Shown here: positions 12,171 to 25,509 of the stretch, in pieces
Position numbering within the stretch: position 1 is the first letter of the stretch
Layout of the letters: each line of letters begins with the position of its first letter
Assembly: GCF_050003625.1 (NCBI RefSeq)
Contig: NC_134401.1
Span: 65,565,242-65,629,241, forward strand
Direction of reading: 5' to 3'
Length of the DNA: 64,000 bases
Origin: Haematobia irritans
Taxonomy: Eukaryota; Arthropoda; Insecta; Diptera; Muscidae
Notes under the pieces: generated by a model
Database searches by the model: none
Seen by the model: only the letters and a program-made list of their open reading frames with translations
What the model was told of the DNA's origin: nothing
Position numbers and translations under genes: made by a program

Positions 12171-12475
12171 GCAACAACCACCAACTTAATTCAATATCGC
12201 TCCCTGTTAAATAGCGGTCCAAGCTACTAAACACATATATGTTTATAGGCTATTTCTAAATTAATATATGTTTGCATCCAAGCATATTGTATTTACAAAC
12301 ATTTTATGTCCCAAACATAATATGTTCTAACATATTAACATATATGTCCCAAACATGTTATGCTAGTTTATGAACATTATATGCTTGCACTCAAAAATAT
12401 TGTGTTTAAAAATTTGTGTTCCAAACATATAATGTTTATAGCCAAACATATGAAAAACAGCCTTTTTCATCCGTG

Positions 12476-13154
12476 TATAAAATAACATTTTTAGTAAGAT
12501 ATTTGTTTATTGGCCCATCTCAAATGTGTAGAAGTGGCTATAATTGAACTACAGGGAAGGTGACACGAAATGTTGCGAAATGTTTTGTTCTTGCTTAAAA
12601 TTAATAATTCAAATGACAAAAAGTTGAGGAAATATACAAAAATTCAAAATCAATAAACTTTTGCAAATAAGTTCACTCAAACTGGGACACTAAAGCCAAT
12701 TTAACTTTATTTATACCAGGGAACTTATTATATTTTATTTAAAAACATAAGAAAGTTTTCTATTTAAATGGATTAAAAAAGACGAAAAAAGTTATAGACA
12801 AATGAAGCAGGATTTGTAAAAATTCGTATTTTCCACAAAATAGTTCAGTATATCCTAAATTTTTTAAATTTGTCCATTCGTTCATCCCGAATATCATATT
12901 ACGCTAAAGATAATTTTGTAATATCTAACTTCATTTTTTTTTTCAAAATACTAAATATTATTTAGCTAGTCAAAGTAAATTTTCTCCAAAAAGATGAAGT
13001 ATGCCAAGCTTTATCAGGGATAACAAAATAACATTATCCAACTATTTGCTTTACTTCGAAATTAAACATTCTTCTTCGGAATAATATGTTCACGTTGTCA
13101 ATCAGATTCCACAGGTAAACTGCTCATATAATTCTATGATTGTCCCTATATCTA
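12476..13154. other. AT-rich intergenic DNA, nothing recognised
   Basis: No recurrent repeat, RNA gene or plausible coding frame seen. Confidence 0.45.
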
Positions 13155-13480
13155 CACGCAAAAAAATAATTCTTTCCTCCCAAACGAAATTTTAGACAAA
13201 CAAAGTTCATTTCTCATTTGCTTTTCGCTGTAAGGAAGTGTATTTGGGAGAAAAGTATATACTTTTTGTGATAAACGTTTATTCTTTTCCAGGATGTAAA
13301 AACAATTTCATAAGGACAAACTCAAAAAAAAACATCATTTTCTTGCTAATTGCATTTTCCCTCACATCTTTCTCACATCCACGATGTTTTTTAGTTCTTA
13401 ACACCTTTTCCTGTAATACCAACAATGTAGAAGAAATTATACGATTTTATAAATTTTTAAATTTTTTTTACCTTTCGCCT

Positions 13481-13545
13481 GGACGGAGAATCGAACCGCG
13501 GACCATGCACTTTGTAAGCCAACACACTAACCACTGAGCTATGTA
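13481..13545 (-). promoter_or_regulatory. tRNA-like module 1 (A and B boxes)
   Basis: On the minus strand the A box is TAGCTCAGTGG (13531-13541) and the B box GGTTCGATTC (13488-13497), at tRNA-like spacing. Transcription would run leftwards away from module 2. It is not a tRNA gene: acceptor-stem pairing is absent. Confidence 0.7.
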
Positions 13546-13661
13546 CCTGTTATGGTCATCAATAGATAAATATCCATATAAGTTATATTTATATAGCATA
13601 GCTTGCGGCGCCCACGAACCGAATAAACAAAGTTTATTTAACAGAAACAAACATTTAGTTT

Positions 13662-13733
13662 GGCACCGTGGTGCAGTGGTTGCTACGTCTGACTTGCACG
13701 CCAAGGGTCGTGGGTTCGATCCCTGCTTCGACC
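13662..13733 (+). promoter_or_regulatory. tRNA-like module 2 (A and B boxes)
   Basis: The A box is TGGTGCAGTGG (about 13669-13679) and the B box GGTTCGATCCC (from 13713). A run of T begins three bases after the module, giving a predicted tRNA-sized RNA of about 80 nt. The sequence resembles the head of the SINE at 15190-15537 (shared CTTGCA, GGTCGTGGGTTCGAT and CTGCTTCGACC blocks). Confidence 0.7.
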
Positions 13734-14055
13734 AAAGTTTTTTTTTTACATATATTCCAGATATGTTCGGAAGATTCCGAAAAAATGTTCAACATTACAT
13801 TGTAGTATATTAAATTTTGAACTGTAAAATGTGTCTTATTAAAGACCTAAAGTCAGAAAAGAACAATGTTTGATATAAACGAAATGGACTGTGTTGTTGT
13901 TTCAAAAATAACTTTTTTTATTGAAAAAAAAATTTTTGTAACAAACGAATTTTTTTGGTGATAAAAGTTTAAAATTTTCGAAGCAATTCAAACAACTCTA
14001 ACAAAAGAAAAACGTTTTCGGTACACGTTTTCCAAACGTTTTTTTTCTTTGCGTG

Positions 14056-15189
14056 TAATAACGACTACCGAAGGTTCTTTTATTAGCTCTTGCGATCTCT
14101 CAAAAGTAACTGCTCAATCGTGAGTCAATAAAAGGGTCTTGAATAAGACGATTATTTGTGAGTCACAACATTCCTTATCGTGAGTGCGTTAGTACGGTTT
14201 TTTCGTGAGTTCGCGTGAACGTGATTCCGTAAAATTTTTTCGTAGTGAAAAATACTCTCAAGCCGATTCGTTTGTTTGCAGTGCGCACACATTAAACTCA
14301 TTGGAGCATATGATTCATTAATTTTTTTTGGAGAACGAGAGTTCACGTACCAATTCTCTTCATTCCGCTCTATGCTTTTGTTGGTCTACTCCTGACATAA
14401 TCTTTTCACTGCCGTCTAGGAGGACATGTCTTTGAGAGACGAGAATACATTATTCCAATAAGATATATTTTATATTTTTGTTAGTCATGATAAGGGTATC
14501 CTTTTTATACTAAATAATTTATCAGTTTATATAGCTGAGCATATGTTTGACCAATTTAATTTGAGATTTTGAAATAAATGAAATCACCATCATTTTATTG
14601 AATTTTTCTGCACGATATTTATGGTGAATGTCGATATATATCTCTACAGTTGTTACACTTAAAAAAAAGTGAGCCTTATATGGCAATAAAGCCAATTTTA
14701 TTGTATTTTAATTCATGGAATTAGTATGTTCAAAGAAAGTTTTCAGCAAAAAGTCTGCTGAAAAAGGAAAAGCAGTTACTGTATGCTGAAAAAGCAAACA
14801 TTGTCTGCTATTTTTTAAACTCGATGACCCTAAAACAAGTTTTAGTTTGGCTGAAACGAATAAAATGCCAACTTAGGGGCTATCGTAACACAATTACAAT
14901 ATTTTATGAATATCTATAGTATTTGCCCAAAAATTTTAATATTTTTCAAATTGAGGCATAATATAAAATAAATTGAGGCATAATAGCAAACAATTACCAT
15001 TTTTGCCCTGCTAATATGATATTGTTGGCCCACATGCGAAAATTGATAATTATATCCCCGTCTTCTAAATTATATTGTAGTCATCTGTTTGCAATATGTC
15101 ACCTTGCCATTACATTATGATTTGCGTGTAGTGCATTGACTCCTTTTACTACTAATGTCAACCTAGGAGGACATTACATCATTATATAT
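14056..15189. other. Intergenic DNA with repeat scraps
   Basis: Contains CGTGAGT-type motifs at 14110-14230 resembling the hAT MITE at 3231-3618. A dispersed segment at 14750-15000 is shared with 9290-9450. No gene was recognised. Confidence 0.4.
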
Positions 15190-15537
15190 AGGTTAGGTTA
15201 GGTTAGGTGGTAGCCCGATGTATCAGACTCACTTAGACTATTCAGTCCATTGTGATACCACATTGGTGAACTTCTCTCTTATCACTGAGTGCTGCCCGAT
15301 TCCATGTTAAGCTCAATGACAAGGGACCTTCTTTTTATTGCCGAGTCCGAACGGCGTTCCACATATCAGTGAAACCACTTAGAGAAGCTTTGAAACCCTG
15401 TGAAATGTCACCAGCATTACTGAGGTAGGGATAATCCACCGCTGAAAAACTTTTTGGTGTTCGGTCGAAGCAGGAATCGAACCCACGACCTAGTGTATGC
15501 AAGGCGGGCATGCTAACCATTGCACCACTGTGGCTCC
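15190..15537 (-). mobile_element. tRNA-headed SINE, full length
   Basis: Read on the minus strand: a tRNA-derived head with A box TGGTGCAATGGTTAGCATGC and B box GGTTCGATTCC, a body of about 230 bp, then the 3' end GGGCTACCACCTAACC with CCTAA repeats. A likely target duplication is ACATTACAT (15171-15179 and 15543-15551). Other copies are at 37322-37659, 44900-45165, 50344-50684 and 62322-62408, plus an old copy split across 44079-46220. The 3' end matches the LINE at 31.2-41.2 kb, its probable partner. Confidence 0.85.
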
Positions 15538-17947
<2,410 letters not shown>

Positions 17948-17949
17948 AT

Positions 17950-18012
17950 TTCATCACAATGCACTGAATAGTCTAAGTGAGCCTGAAGCTTCATCGGCCT
18001 GCCACTTTAACA
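17950..18012 (+). mobile_element. Short LINE 3'-end fragment
   Basis: The segment from CATCACAATGCACTGAATAG to CTGCCACTTTAAC matches, with several changes, the 3' end of the LINE whose ORF2 ends at 31351. It is on the plus strand and directly follows the (TA)n array. Confidence 0.65.
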
Positions 18013-18474
18013 TAACGATTTACTAACTACGTTCTTAAAATTTTGTTCAATTTATCACAAAGCGCCCACCTCCTATGGCGCTGAAGATATTTTTGCGATT
18101 TTGAACTCAAATTTTTTCCTTCAGACTACAAAAGTTTTCGTTTAACAAGCAAAAAAAAATAATTATTTCTAGTAAAGTTTCTTGAATCTGTCGAAAAATA
18201 TTTACTTATTTTTGTGATATCGGTAAACTGTGTTAATATCAATGAGTAAACCGAAGTCAATTTTTGTCACTAGGATAAAGGTGGACATTTTCCAGCAGAG
18301 TTCAAGTAGTGTGTCGAACTTTTTTATGTACAGTAGGCGTTAATGGGTTAATAACCAGTTTTTATTATGTCAATTAAGAAATTTCGTTGACTCAATTTTA
18401 ATGAAATTATTTGATTTTTTGTAATAAGGTGACATTTCGAAGTATAGTTTTAAGTAAACTAATTTGGTCTCATA
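18013..18474. other. AT-rich DNA, nothing recognised
   Basis: No repeat relative, RNA gene or plausible coding frame seen. Confidence 0.4.
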
Positions 18475-18800
18475 CACAGAAAAAAGTGAACTGGGAAAAA
18501 AACTAAATTGTATTCCAATTTATTCCATAATGCGTTGTTAAAATAATGAGAATTTACTGACATTTTTGTTTTCTTCTAATGAACTAAAAATAAAGAAACA
18601 AATATTGACCACGCCATAGTTAATTTTTACTATTTTTGAGAAGTGCTTTAGTTAGCATTGACCTTACTTGTGCGGCCATTGATATGTATATCCACGGTTA
18701 GTTGGAGTAAATTTCTTAAAACACGAAAACAAAACAAATTGTTTGCAATAAACATTGATCCATTTTAGCATTAGTTTAACAACGGACATTTTTTTCTGTG
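18475..18800. mobile_element. CACAGAAAAAAGTGA-type MITE
   Basis: A 326-bp element with ends CACAGAAAAAAGTGAAC and, at the right, TTTTTTTCTGTG. TA lies at both edges. Short relatives with closely similar ends are at 44554-44876 and 45605-46140. Confidence 0.75.
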
Positions 18801-19626
18801 TACCAAAATTTTTTGAAATTTGATCATTTTCAATATAAGTATCATAACCGGTGCATTCTTAAAATTCTTCCTCAATCATTCGCTCGTAATCAGAAACACG
18901 TATTTGTTATTCTTTTATTTATATATACAATTAATCTATAAAAAGATTCGCATTACAACAAAAGGAATATTTACACATTCGTATTACAAGAAAAATATTA
19001 CTGATGATTATGTATTAAATATGCGTTTAAATATATTTAATTATGTGTATGTTGGCATCCAATGTGCAAACATGCTAATTTGCGGCGCATTTCCTAAAGG
19101 CAGCGCATTGTATCCTCAGGCCATGGAGTTTCCAGTTTGAACGAATTTTTTTCGGGAGTTGCAACTAACTGCTAAATTTGTTAAGACGCCTTCCTCTGCA
19201 TCTAATTGCGTTATAGTTACAAACTGCACTGAAAAAGTCGATAAACTTTTCAATGAAGTCGTTTTGTCCTTATACACCTTCAAAACGTAGACTCCCAAAC
19301 ATATTCTGCTTCAAACACGTACATTTTCAGAAAGAGGATTCTCAACATATATATGTTTCAACGAAATTAGTAAATTAATATATGCATTCAACTTATTCAA
19401 CTTATTGCATAAAAATTATTTGCTATTACTTTAGTTTTATTATTTTTTCGAAATTTTCCACAGCTTAATGAAATCATACTTTTTTAAGTATGTCTCAAAC
19501 ATTTTATGAAACATAAGTTCAACGTAAACTAAAGCAAACGAACATTTTCGTACGATTCGTACATTTAAAATTGTCATGATTTGGCGCCAATGATTTTCTT
19601 CTTTACTTTAGTTAATTTTTCTTCTA
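18801..19626. other. Intergenic DNA with MITE scraps
   Basis: A CACTGAAAAA-family scrap (GTCGATAAACTTTTCAATG) occurs at 19226-19285 and an AAACATAT-MITE scrap (CTCCCAAACATATTCTGC) at 19290-19370. A 106-codon frame at 18820-19140 has no recognisable content. Confidence 0.4.
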
Positions 19627-20211
19627 CACTCTCAAAAAAAATTGCTTCTGTAACACATTTTGCTTCAACATATATATTTTCAGGATTGGTGCAAACAAAA
19701 TATTGTTTGTATTGTTCAAACATATTATGTTTCACCTTAGGGCAACACTGGTAGTAAAAAATTTTAATGAAATTTTCTTTGTGTGGATATATTTTTAAGG
19801 CGCCAATTGGTTACTTCCATTATTTTACTTGCAGCATACTCTCTATGTCTCTCTTTCTAAACACATATATGTTTAAAGACTATTTCCAAATTAATGTATG
19901 TCTGCATCTAACATATTATATCTACACACATTTTATGTCCCAAACATAATATGTTCTAACATATAAACATATATGTCCCAACAGTTTACTTTTTTTCGGT
20001 ATATGTTATGGTATATGTTTTTCGGTATATATTATATTTAAGAAAATTTAATGTTCTAAACATAAAATGTTCTAACATATATGTCCCAAACATGTTATAC
20101 TAGTTTATAAACATTATATGATTGCGAGTTAAAATAATGTTCTAGAAATTTGAGTTCCAAACAAATAATTTTTACACCGAAACATATGAAAAACAGTCTT
20201 TTTCGTCCCTG
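19627..20211 (-). mobile_element. AAACATAT-rich MITE, copy 3
   Basis: Ends CACTCTCAAAAAAAATTGC and, at the right, CTTTTTCGTCCCTG; TA lies at both edges. It has the same internal motif lattice as copies 1 and 2 but is more diverged, with different indels. Confidence 0.7.
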
Positions 20212-20772
20212 TAGTCAAGCGATTCGACTTAAAACTGGATATCTTTTCATGAAATAAAATTTTGTCAAACAAAATTGGGTGCCCGATTATATGTTAAGGG
20301 GCATCCTATCTGTAGCCGAATCTGAAACTGGAAATGAACCCATTGCCCCTTACATGGTATACAAGTAGAGTGGTTGGTTGAAAAACCACGCCCGATGTCA
20401 TTTTAAAAAATATAACCGCCATTGTTGGTTCAAGTGCGTTGTACCGAAAGTAATAAAAACTGCTTTGAAGGGAAGATCTAATATTATTGTCGTAACATTT
20501 TTCTTAAAAACTATAATTCGACAATTTATTAAAAAATGAGCAGATTTTTGTTTTTAAGTCGCAGGGACGTTGCATCTGTTTCGATGTGTTGTATTTACAG
20601 TTTATTAATATAACCTGATGTAATTGCCCATATATGAAGATACAAAATACGAATCCCGGTGCTTCGGTTCTAGCGGTCCATCCTACAATCCTCAACAAAA
20701 CCTACAAACGGTGCAAAATGATAAGCCGGTCCACCCGCAAGGCCACATTTTATCTGGAAAACATTATGACTA
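20212..20772. other. Intergenic DNA, nothing recognised
   Basis: No repeat relative, RNA gene or plausible coding frame seen. Confidence 0.4.
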
Positions 20773-21452
20773 CACTGAAAAAAATATTGTCGTGAGGCCA
20801 AAGATTTCATGTCCTTAAAATACGAATGCAAATTTTGCTTAGCATAGAAGACGCATTTCTCTAATATAAAGTTTTTTCCTTGTTCAAAAGTCGATAAACT
20901 TTTCAATGAAGTCGTATTGTCCTTAAAATTAAGTGATTTGACTTAAAAATGGGTATCATAACATGAAAGCAAAATGTTTTGGGATAAGGTCAACTTGACA
21001 TTAATAATTCAGAAAAATTCTTTAAAATTAATGATATTATCTATGAATTTGTTCTTGAGTAATGAAATTAATGAAATTGTCTTTTTGCATCTTGATTACA
21101 AAGCAAAAAACTGTTCAAAAATAGAACATGTTTTTCAACACTTTATTTTAAATGCGTTTTTTACTTGAAACATAGCATAAATTCTACCGGAAATCGAGTC
21201 TGAATTTGCAAAATAAAATTGTCGTTAACTCTTTTTTAAAGGACTTTGATGGCGTATGAAGGAAAAAAGCTGAAAAAACGAATAATTAAAATTTGCTTCC
21301 TAGAATCAAGTACACAAAACCCAAATTTAAAAGAGAATTGGGTCTTAAAAGTATCCTTACTTGTATTCTCCGCTTCTTTGGCTCAAAATAAATACCAAAA
21401 TTGTTAAAGTAAAGTCAAAATCTTTGGAACTGGACATGCTTTTATTTCAGTG
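20773..21452 (+). mobile_element. CACTGAAAAAAATATTG-type MITE
   Basis: A 680-bp element beginning CACTGAAAAAAATATTGTCG and ending GCTTTTATTTCAGTG, with TA at both edges. Relatives are a 5' portion at 23574-23990, a 3' portion at 26331-26629 and a 5' end at the window's right edge (63947-64000). It encodes no protein. Confidence 0.75.
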
Positions 21453-21963
21453 TAGTAAATATAGTTATGCTGGTAGAATTGAGACCATGGTGGAGAAAAT
21501 ATTGTACCTGATCATTAATTTTTTTGACTTTTTTGTAGGGAAAAAAGTATTTTGAAGACCACGTACATTTTTTTCGTGACCATTTACTTTTTTTAACATT
21601 TTTGTAGCGAAAAGGGTTTTATAAAAACTTTGAGCAGGTACACACGATTTTCATTTTACGCGTTAGTCGTGTGGCGATTGTTACTTGGAATGGACGGAGA
21701 ATACGGAATTACTGTGTTTTGCGTTAATTTATTTTCCAGAAGTGGCACGCGGTTTTATGTGAACACAAAAAAGGGAAGTGTAATTGAAAAATTGTACAAA
21801 ATTGTACCTGTTGTTTGTTCTGCATTTTGCTATATGGTATCATTTATTTATTAAGTAAATATGGAATGATTACTTATTGTTGAAATTTAACCAAAATAGA
21901 CTGTGTAAAATATGTGATGTTTGCTTGCACGACATTATAAATACAAATAAACAATGAATTACC
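21453..21963. other. Intergenic DNA, nothing recognised
   Basis: A 74-codon frame at 21630-21854 has no recognisable features. No repeat relative seen. Confidence 0.4.
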
Positions 21964-23332
21964 CAGCGGCGGAAATCGCTCTTCATAAGGCCTTTTAAAA
22001 GGCATTTATTTGCAGACACAAGGCATTGACTTCCCATTACATATTCATTGTATTTTTACACAGGGTGTCATAGCCGACCAAGGGCTCCGACTTCAACTTA
22101 CAGTATAAGGGCTAATATAAGGTCATTATTTTAAGGCCTTTTAGGAAGTGCCTCAAATAAGTTCTTTATAATGTGTGATAAAATAAGGCATTTTAAAATG
22201 TATACATCAAAAGGCTTTAAGAAGCATATCTAAATAGAGGCCTCTTAATAGTAGTTTAAAATAATGCCAATTGAATGCCTTTTTATGAAGGCTGTTTAAA
22301 AGGCCTTGTTTACATACCTTATAAAGGACCTACTCCAAATTTCATATATAAACAAGAAACCCAAAATTTGTGCAGAATTCTTTTTATTTTATTTTGTACT
22401 ATATAAAATTGTACTATAAAAAATAAATCACCTTCTTCATAGGAACTGATTTCGTATTGGACGTCTGATTTCCACATATTGAACAGATCATTGGCTTTCA
22501 TGGTAGAAGTTGCCGCTAAATAAATAAGTAAAATTATTATAAAATTATTATTATAATGCAATTCAATATAGTATAATATTCGTCAAAAATATATACTTAC
22601 CGCATATTTGACACTTCAGCTACTTAAAATAAAAAACAAATACCTCGACTTGCTCAAACGAAATTACAAACCCGAATGAAGAAACACGTGTTGCTTTAAA
22701 TTGTGCAAAATTATTTTTGCAACGAGAAGAAAAGACTAGCACAACAACAAAATTATTTTTATTCTTAACTTTCGGTTACTTATAAACTTACGGCATAAGG
22801 GCTTATCAAAGGTCTCTTAGATTAAAGAAGTGCGCATATGAGAACATGTCTTTTTTTTAAAGCCGTTATAATGTTTGTGACTCGTTGTCGAAAAACTTAT
22901 AAATTGGCTTACGGCATAAGGGCTTTTCAAAGGTCTCGTAAATTATAAGAGCTTGCTATGAGAATATGAGTTGCTTTTTAAAAATAGTTTTATTTTGCCT
23001 CGTTGCAAGAACACATTGTAATTCACAATACCAAACAAGGCCTATTAGGAGTTCTTTAAAATGTGTCTTTAAACACATGTTCCAGATAAGCCATTTCAAA
23101 AGGCCACAACAAGTATGTTATGAGAAAAGGAATAGCGATCTTAATAAATAAATACCTTTTTTAAGGCCTGTTTTTTGCAATGAATGATGAATGAGTATCA
23201 ACTTTTTTTGTAAAGAAGGAAGAGGTCTTACAAAAGGGATTATTTTATAAGACCTAATCGTATGAGTATTGCCTCTAAAATAAGGGCTCCGTGAATGCTT
23301 TAAATCGAAAGTGCTCTCGATTTACGCCGCTG
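21964..23332. mobile_element. AAGGCC-rich DNA element with CAGCGGCG termini
   Basis: Inverted ends: CAGCGGCGGAAATCG at the left and, on the opposite strand, CAGCGGCGTAAATCG at the right. The 1369-bp interior contains many scattered AAGGCCTTTT, AAGGCATTT and TAAGGGCT motifs in both orientations. I found no coding frame of note and no convincing target duplication (left flank GAATTACC, right flank CGTAGTTT). CAG-type termini would suit hAT, but without a duplication the superfamily is open. Confidence 0.65.
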
Positions 23333-23573
23333 CGTAGTTTATAAATAAATACAAACAAAGAACTAAAGTTAATTTAGTGTTTTCTTTTGTCTTTTGATTC
23401 AAACAAAATTCTTTTTATCAATATAATAAAATTTTAGATGAGGACAATTTTATTTTTCTTAGAACCATGTTCACTGAGCCAACGTGGTTGCAGGTGAAAA
23501 TGTTACAGTCATGCGTAGCACTTGCATAATATCGTCAAAAGAATTAGCATTGAAACTAAAACAGTGTTATGGC

Positions 23574-23990
23574 ACTGAAAAAAATATTGTGAAAAAATAT
23601 AAGTGAGGCCATAGATTTCATGTTATTGAAAATATATTATAAAAAACAAATGCGAATTTTGCTTAGCATAGAAGATTCCTTTCTCTGATGTAAAGTTTGT
23701 TTTCCTTGCCCAAAAGTTGATCAACTTTTCAATGAAGTCGTTTTGTCCTTATAGTTAAGTGATTCGACGTAAAATTGGGTATCTTTACATGAAAGAGAAT
23801 TTGTTTGACTAATGTCAAAATTCCTCGAAATTTGTTTGACTTTTTGTATCTTTACTACAAAGCAAAAGAAAGCGTTAAAAATATGTTTTTCGATCCTTTA
23901 TTTTAAAGACGCTTTGTACTTGAAACATAACATAATTTCTACTTGGACACGAGCCTGAATTTGCAGATATAATTTGTCGTTAACAAGCTT
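23574..23990 (+). mobile_element. CACTGAAAAA-family fragment
   Basis: Colinear with the 5' part of the 20773-21452 element (GCTTAGCATAGAAGA, AACTTTTCAATGAAGTCGT, TTGAAACATA blocks) but lacking its 3' terminus and about 15% diverged by eye. Confidence 0.6.
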
Positions 23991-24041
23991 TTAACCCTAG
24001 CTTAGGCACCAATGTTTTTCTACATTATCTGCCACTACTTA

Positions 24042-24382
24042 CCCAGCAAAGAAAGCGTCTCCAAAAATGTAATGAAAATGTTCTGAAACGTTTGGCCTCA
24101 AACATTTTCAAAAATTCACACCTTTTTCAGATTGGATTTAGATTTTTTTAACAAAATTTAAATGATTTGTACAATTTTATGAATTCTTACTCTGTGTTTA
24201 ACCTATTTGAAACAAAAAAAGTTAAAGTTACCCATTAAAAGTATGAAAAAAGCATGTTATAAAAAATTGCATGAGAAGAACTTCCTAGGTAGTTAAAATA
24301 AAGAACATCATTGGAAGTGCATCTTCTGGAAGTGCTTTTAAAGTTGTGCCTTTGGAAGAACTTCCAAATTTTTTTTGCTGGG
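24042..24382. mobile_element. CCCAGCAAA-type MITE
   Basis: A 341-bp element with ends CCCAGCAAAGAAAGCG and TTTTTTTTGCTGGG and TA on both sides. Repeated GGAAGTGCTTTT and GGAAGAACTTCC motifs occur inside. Fragments of the family lie at 24651-24770 and about 62150-62324. Confidence 0.75.
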
Positions 24383-24473
24383 TACATATGTAAATATTTT
24401 GTTCCCTTTGTTATTTTTAACTTCATAACCGCTTTTTTATGTTTGTTTTGCCCGATTTATACAGATATGCATT

Positions 24474-25335
24474 AGCGTAGCTAGACAATTTTCCTAGGGG
24501 GGCTATAGCCCCCCTAGAAAAAAATTAATAGACTGAACTTCAGTTCGATTCATGTTTTATTTTATAAAAATTAATAAAAAATCAGACTTCAATATAACTC
24601 GACGATTAATTTATAAAAAAAGTAACTAAAAGTAGTTCCATACTTTTTCCCAGCAAAAAATGTTTGTGTTGTGTTTCTAAAGGCACAACTGTAAAAGCAC
24701 TTCCAAAAAATTTTTTGTGTTGTGTTTCTAAAGGCACAACTGTAAAAGCACTTCCAAAAATGTCTTCACAAAGAAATTAATTATTTTAAATACGCAGGAA
24801 GTTGTTTTGATTAATTTTTTTTAACTCATTTCTTCTTTAATAGGTTTTTAATGGGTTGTTGTTGTTGTAACAGTTTATTGTGATTGCATCCATTTTTATG
24901 TTATATGCTTTGGTATTCAGCTTATGGCCAGATCGAGGAACTCTGCGACGTGTTGTGTTTTTAATGGGTATTTTTTTTGTATTAGATTAAAAAAGAGTAA
25001 AAGTTTATAAAATGGTAAAAACTTTTCAAATTTTGCCGCAAAAATGCTAATCTATTCTAGAAAATTTTAATATTTTAATAATTTTTGAAAATATTCGACA
25101 AACAAGCTTTATAATGCATTAAAAATCATAAAAACTTTTATTCGGGAAAATATCACAAAATTCACCATATAGTAAAGAAACCAACTTACAATTTAGAAGA
25201 CAATGTTAAGAAATAAAATCGGCAACTGCTACCACAATGCAAATTCGTAAATAGGTTTTCAAATTCTGGGGGGGGGGGCTACAATTTTTCTGGGGGGGTC
25301 TAAGCCCCCTCCCCAGAGGCCTTCCTACGCTTATG
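24474..25335. mobile_element. Element with AGCGTAG termini and C/G-run subterminals
   Basis: Left TTAGCGTAGCTAG followed by GGGGGGCTATAGCCCCCC; right GGGTCTAAGCCCCCTCCCC followed by CTACGCT. The mirror-like ends and G runs contrast sharply with the AT-rich interior. A possible 6-bp duplication TATGCA flanks it. A CCCAGCAAA-like fragment with a tandem duplication (24663-24765) lies inside. Superfamily unknown. Confidence 0.55.
24663..24765. repeat. Tandem duplication of an approximately 52-bp unit
   Basis: The block GTGTTGTGTTTCTAAAGGC ... AAAGCACTTCCAAAAA occurs twice in direct succession with almost no change. Confidence 0.85.
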
Positions 25336-25505
25336 CAGATATGGCCACAGAAGCTTAAATTTTACTCCGATTTACGTGAAATTTTGCACAGGGTGTAGAC
25401 TTAACATTCTTACTATGCATGCCAAATTTGGTTTAAAACGGTTCAGATTTATATCTTTAGACCGATTTATACACATATGTTATGACCACAGAGGCCAAAT
25501 TTTAC
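25336..25505. repeat. Short degenerate tandem repeat with CCGATTTA motifs
   Basis: Blocks of about 135 bp beginning CCGATTTATACA and containing TTTTACTCCGATTTAC are repeated in direct orientation, the first starting before the element at 24474. It resembles the arrays in satellite-bearing elements such as 33545-35908. Confidence 0.5.
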
Positions 25506-25509
25506 TCCG

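Larger units (their letters stand above)
11499..12475 (-). mobile_element. AAACATAT-rich MITE, copy 2, with two nested insertions
   Basis: An inverted full copy of the 1894-2460 element: it starts CACGCTCACAAAAAATCG, ends TTTTTCATCCGTG, and TA lies at both edges. It is longer because a LINE tag (11826-11913) and a fragment of twin-tRNA MITE (about 11935-12170) sit in the middle. The 11551-11760 segment matches copy 1 codon for codon. Confidence 0.75.
13155..14055 (+). mobile_element. Twin-tRNA MITE, full copy
   Basis: A 901-bp element flanked by TA on both sides. Left end CACGCAAAAAAATAATTC, right end (opposite strand) CACGCAAAGAAAAAAAACG. Two tRNA-derived modules lie back to back: module 1 on the minus strand (13481-13545) and module 2 on the plus strand (13662-13733), separated by about 115 bp containing TATATAAATATAAC. 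A T run follows module 2 at once (13737-13746), and a T run on the minus strand (A run at about 13323-13331) lies downstream of module 1; both would serve as Pol III terminators. No protein is encoded. Similar copies are at 26939-29876 (split), 30021-30938, 31445-32381 and 58085-60516 (split). Confidence 0.8.

Noticed and set aside
13481..13733. tRNA genes at the A/B-box modules
   Set aside because: Acceptor and other stems cannot be closed, and the same sequences recur in every copy of a mobile element, so they are tRNA-derived promoters, not tRNAs.
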